Origin: Halanaerobiaceae bacterium ANBcell28
Lineage (GTDB): Bacteria > Bacillota > Halanaerobiia > Halanaerobiales > DTU029
Direction: 5' to 3'
DNA length: 64,000 nucleotides
Assembly: GCA_037623315.1 (NCBI GenBank)
Contig: JBBJJH010000017.1
Span: 24,400-88,399, forward strand
Part shown: in pieces, positions 61,581 to 64,000 of the stretch
Layout of the letters: each line of letters opens with the position of its first letter
Numbering within the stretch: position 1 is the stretch's first letter
Notes under the pieces: model-generated
What the model saw: only the letters and a program-made list of their open reading frames with translations
Told to the model about the DNA's origin: nothing
Databases searched by the model: none
Translations under genes and position numbers: made by a program

Positions 61581-62492
61581 ATGAAAAATAAAGATTTAAA
61601 TAATGAAAAACATAACACTAGTAAAGAACTAAAGGAAGTTATAAAAGTTAAAAATCTTAGCTTTACTTATCCGGGTAAAAAGGATGAAACCTTGAAGGGT
61701 TTTAGCTTCAGTATAAAAAAAGGTGAAATTTTTGGTTTTCTTGGACCTTCTGGGGCAGGAAAGAGTACAACTCAAAAGATTATTACGGGAATCTTAAAAG
61801 GATTTCAGGGTGATGTAAATATTTTAGATCAAGATATTAGTAAAGTAAATAACGATTTTTATGAAAATATCGGGGTTTCCTTTGAATTTCCTAATTTGTA
61901 TCTGCGTTTTACAGCCAGAGAAAATCTTGAATATTTTGCATCATTATATCAGGTTGAGACAGAAGACCCTCTTAAGCTCTTAAAAATTGTAGGCTTAGCA
62001 GATTGGGCAGATATGCGAGTTGAGGAGTTTTCCAAAGGTATGAAAATGAGATTGAACTTTTGTAGAGCATTATTAAACAAAGGAGATTTGATATTCCTGG
62101 ATGAACCTACATCAGGGCTTGATCCTGCCAATGCACGTATAGTTAAGGATATCATTAAAGACTTATCCAGACAGGGCAAAACTGTTTTCTTAACTACTCA
62201 TGATATGAAAGCAGTTGAAGATGTATGTCACAGAGTTGCTTTTATAGTTGGAGGTAATATTGATATAATTGATTCACCTGATAATTTAAAAAGTAAATAT
62301 GGAAATAAAAAGCTGGAATTGAGATATAAAGATGGTAAAGAGGTTAAAACAGAATCTTTTGATCTGCCTGCTCTGGGGAAAAATAAAGACTTCTGGAATC
62401 TTCTGCAAAAACACGATGCTGAATCTATCCATAGTCAGGAAGCCGATTTAGAAGAAGTCTTTATTAAAGTCACAGGGAGGAAATTGCGATGA
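61581..62492 (+). CDS. ABC transporter ATP-binding protein (drug-export type)
   Basis: A 303-residue ABC ATPase with Walker A GPSGAGKSTTQK, signature FSKGMKMRLN, Walker B LIFLDEPTSGLDP and H-loop TTHDMKAVED. The C-terminal 80 residues end in LEEVFIKVTGRKLR, as in CcmA/DrrA-like exporters. An unusual start of about 20 Lys/Asn/Glu-rich residues precedes the domain. It pairs with the two small permeases that follow; overlaps of four bases join all three genes, a layout like the fluoroquinolone exporter group. Confidence 0.9.
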   Translation: MKNKDLNNEKHNTSKELKEVIKVKNLSFTYPGKKDETLKGFSFSIKKGEIFGFLGPSGAGKSTTQKIITGILKGFQGDVNILDQDISKVNNDFYENIGVSFEFPNLYLRFTARENLEYFASLYQVETEDPLKLLKIVGLADWADMRVEEFSKGMKMRLNFCRALLNKGDLIFLDEPTSGLDPANARIVKDIIKDLSRQGKTVFLTTHDMKAVEDVCHRVAFIVGGNIDIIDSPDNLKSKYGNKKLELRYKDGKEVKTESFDLPALGKNKDFWNLLQKHDAESIHSQEADLEEVFIKVTGRKLR

Positions 62493-63196
62493 GAATATTA
62501 CAGGCTTTAAAACAAGACTTAAAGTATCAGTTTCGACATGGCTTTTATTATGCTTATATTTTCGTTAGTCTTATCTATATAGCCATTATCTTCTTTGTTC
62601 CCTCTGACTATAGAGCATTAGTTGCAGGTATAATAGTATTCTCTGATCCGGCAATGTTAGGATTTTTCTTTATAGGAGCAATAGTGCTACTGGAAAAAGG
62701 AGAAAATATTTTTGAAGGTCTTTTTGTCACCCCTCTAAAAGTAAATGAGTTTTTAGCAGCAAGAGTATTATCTTTATGCATTTTAGCCTTATTTACTGCT
62801 TTTATTATTGGCATTATAGCTATAGGTTTTAATTTTAACTATCTACTTTTATTTGCAGCTCTTTTTTTGACTTCAATAATCTTCACTTTACTAGGAGTTA
62901 CCCTTGCGGTCAGAGTGAAGACAGTAAATGAATTTTTAATATATTCTATCTTTTATTCTGTAATAATTGCAGTACCTATACTTGAATTTGTCAATATATA
63001 TGAAAACATTATTTTTTATATCTGGCCCACAAGGGCTTCACTTCTTTTAATCCTGGGTTCATTCACAAGAAATACAGAATTACTTGAAATACTGTTTTCC
63101 ATTTTTGTTTTAATTCTCTGGACAATAATTGCTTATAAATGGGCTTATACTTGCTTTTACACATACATAATTTTGAAAATAGGTGATCAAGAATGA
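62489..63196 (+). CDS. ABC transporter permease, first subunit
   Basis: This 235-residue protein has about six membrane helices and an N-terminal cytoplasmic stretch ILQALKQDLKYQFRHGFYYA. The segment EKGENIFEGLFVTPLKVNEF is typical of ABC-2 permeases of three-gene exporters (ATPase plus two short permeases). It starts in an ATGA overlap with the ATPase gene and ends in another with the next permease. The substrate is unknown. Confidence 0.8.
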   Translation: MRILQALKQDLKYQFRHGFYYAYIFVSLIYIAIIFFVPSDYRALVAGIIVFSDPAMLGFFFIGAIVLLEKGENIFEGLFVTPLKVNEFLAARVLSLCILALFTAFIIGIIAIGFNFNYLLLFAALFLTSIIFTLLGVTLAVRVKTVNEFLIYSIFYSVIIAVPILEFVNIYENIIFYIWPTRASLLLILGSFTRNTELLEILFSIFVLILWTIIAYKWAYTCFYTYIILKIGDQE

Positions 63197-63918
63197 ACAG
63201 AATTCTTGCTATGTTAAAGGGAGATTTGAAAAATACAAGTAGAGATAAAATGTATTTCTTTGTTTTGTTTTCTCCCTTAGTAATTACAATTACATTTAAG
63301 TTTTTAATTTCTTTTTCTGAGAAATTATTGTATGAGCAATTAGGCTTTTCGTTGACTGCATATTATCCCTTAATTATGATTTTTGTATTGTATTTAATTC
63401 CATCAATATTGGGTATGCTGATTGCCCTTTTAATTATTGAAGATAGAGATCAGGGGATTATAACTTACCTTTCTATAACACCAGTAGATAGGTTTGAGTA
63501 TCTGTCTTATAGATTAATTGTATCAGTTATTCTTAGTTGTTTTTCGCTGATATTTGCTATTTATTTTTTACAATTAGTAGATATCTATTTATTACGCTTT
63601 CTTCCTGTGATTCTTATGGCTGCCCTAGAAGGACCGTTTATTGCATTATTCATTACAGCTTTTGCCAGTAATAAGATGGAGGCATTTGCTTTTTCTAAGG
63701 CATCAGGGATCTTCTTTTTTGCACCAATTGCTGCTTACTTGATTGAAAGTAACTGGGAGTACTTATTTGGGATTTTCCCAACGTATTGGATTTACAAATC
63801 TTTTGAAACTGTATATGGAGGTTTAGCTTTTTATTTATTAAGTCTTTTAACAGGCTTTATAGTTCATTTGTTTTTTATCTATCTATTGTATAAGAAATTC
63901 AAGAAAAGAATTGACTAA
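63193..63918 (+). CDS. ABC transporter permease, second subunit
   Basis: This 241-residue protein also has six predicted membrane helices; IEDRDQGIITYLSITPVDRFEYL mirrors the FVTPLKVNEF segment of the first permease (only part of it quoted there), so the two are related subunits that probably form a heterodimer. It overlaps the previous gene by four bases. No further gene follows within the window. Confidence 0.8.
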   Translation: MNRILAMLKGDLKNTSRDKMYFFVLFSPLVITITFKFLISFSEKLLYEQLGFSLTAYYPLIMIFVLYLIPSILGMLIALLIIEDRDQGIITYLSITPVDRFEYLSYRLIVSVILSCFSLIFAIYFLQLVDIYLLRFLPVILMAALEGPFIALFITAFASNKMEAFAFSKASGIFFFAPIAAYLIESNWEYLFGIFPTYWIYKSFETVYGGLAFYLLSLLTGFIVHLFFIYLLYKKFKKRID

Positions 63919-64000
63919 AAAACTTTGGACACCTCTATTTATATTAAAGAGTTTCCCCATTTTTTTAGTTTAAATAATACCAAAGTTATCAACAAGGCAA
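63919..64000. other. Right-edge non-coding sequence with a short inverted repeat
   Basis: AACTTTGG (63921-63928) and CCAAAGTT (63980-63987) form an 8-bp inverted repeat around 51 bases that include TTTCCCCATTTTTTT. It may be a weak terminator region or the edge of a repeat that continues beyond the window. Confidence 0.3.

Overview
The window is AT-rich (roughly 30% GC by eye) and almost fully coding, nearly all on the + strand. Gene content and order are those of a low-GC Gram-positive anaerobe of the Clostridia type. The backbone dprA - smg - topA - hslVU - codY - che - rpsB - tsf - pyrH - frr - uppS - cdsA - dxr - rseP - ispG - proS - polC - rimP - nusA - ylxR - infB - rbfA - nrnA - truB - ribF - rpsO - pnp matches the chromosomal arrangement known from Bacillus and Clostridia. 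An Smg (DUF494) protein beside dprA, and a chemotaxis cluster in the place of the large fla/che operon, make a Halanaerobiales-like lineage my best guess. That placement is inference; no rRNA is present to prove it. Cortex-lytic and GerMN-type proteins, a PdaB-like deacetylase and a YlmC/YmxH protein suggest a spore-former or a close relative of one.

Layout. (1) 1-561: the 5' end of a queT transporter gene on the minus strand behind a preQ1-I riboswitch and attenuator, and a divergent promoter with an inverted repeat. (2) 562-4616: a GntR/YtrA-type regulator with two ABC ATPase/permease pairs. (3) 4617-5161: a non-coding stretch with two repeat-family remnants and a terminator. (4) 5162-11907: DNA uptake/processing protein, Smg, topoisomerase I, HslVU protease and CodY. 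(5) 12219-17024: cheY, cheA, two cheW, cheC and cheD. (6) 17032-33238: translation factors, UMP kinase, undecaprenyl and phospholipid synthesis, MEP isoprenoid enzymes, site-2 protease, ProRS, a glycosyltransferase and PolC. (7) 33522-43668: the nusA-infB operon, ribosome maturation, RNA turnover, S15 and PNPase. (8) 44041-52047: a DinG-type helicase with an N-terminal RadC/JAMM domain, peptidoglycan hydrolases and deacetylases, dUTPase, a PRC-barrel protein and a glycerophosphodiesterase. (9) 52150-52413: a large imperfect palindrome. (10) 52496-57000: argCJBD behind a promoter with a candidate ARG box. (11) 57285-59251: a methyltransferase-like protein and an atypical receiver-GGDEF protein. 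(12) 59363-63918: a TetR-controlled cassette of an SRPBCC protein, an esterase and a three-gene ABC exporter.

The genes work mostly as housekeeping operons: ribosome biogenesis, envelope precursor synthesis (UppS, CdsA, Dxr, IspG), replication and repair. The accessory parts are the two ABC transporter cassettes near the ends, each led by its own one-component regulator with an inverted repeat beside its promoter, and the methyltransferase/GGDEF pair. The items most worth following up are the RadC/JAMM-DinG fusion, the two palindromic repeat families that occur twice each, the perfect inverted repeat over the hslV promoter, the amidase-GerMN fusion, and the GGDEF protein whose receiver has Asn at the phosphoacceptor position. 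No rRNA, tRNA, CRISPR array, intact insertion sequence or prophage was recognised.
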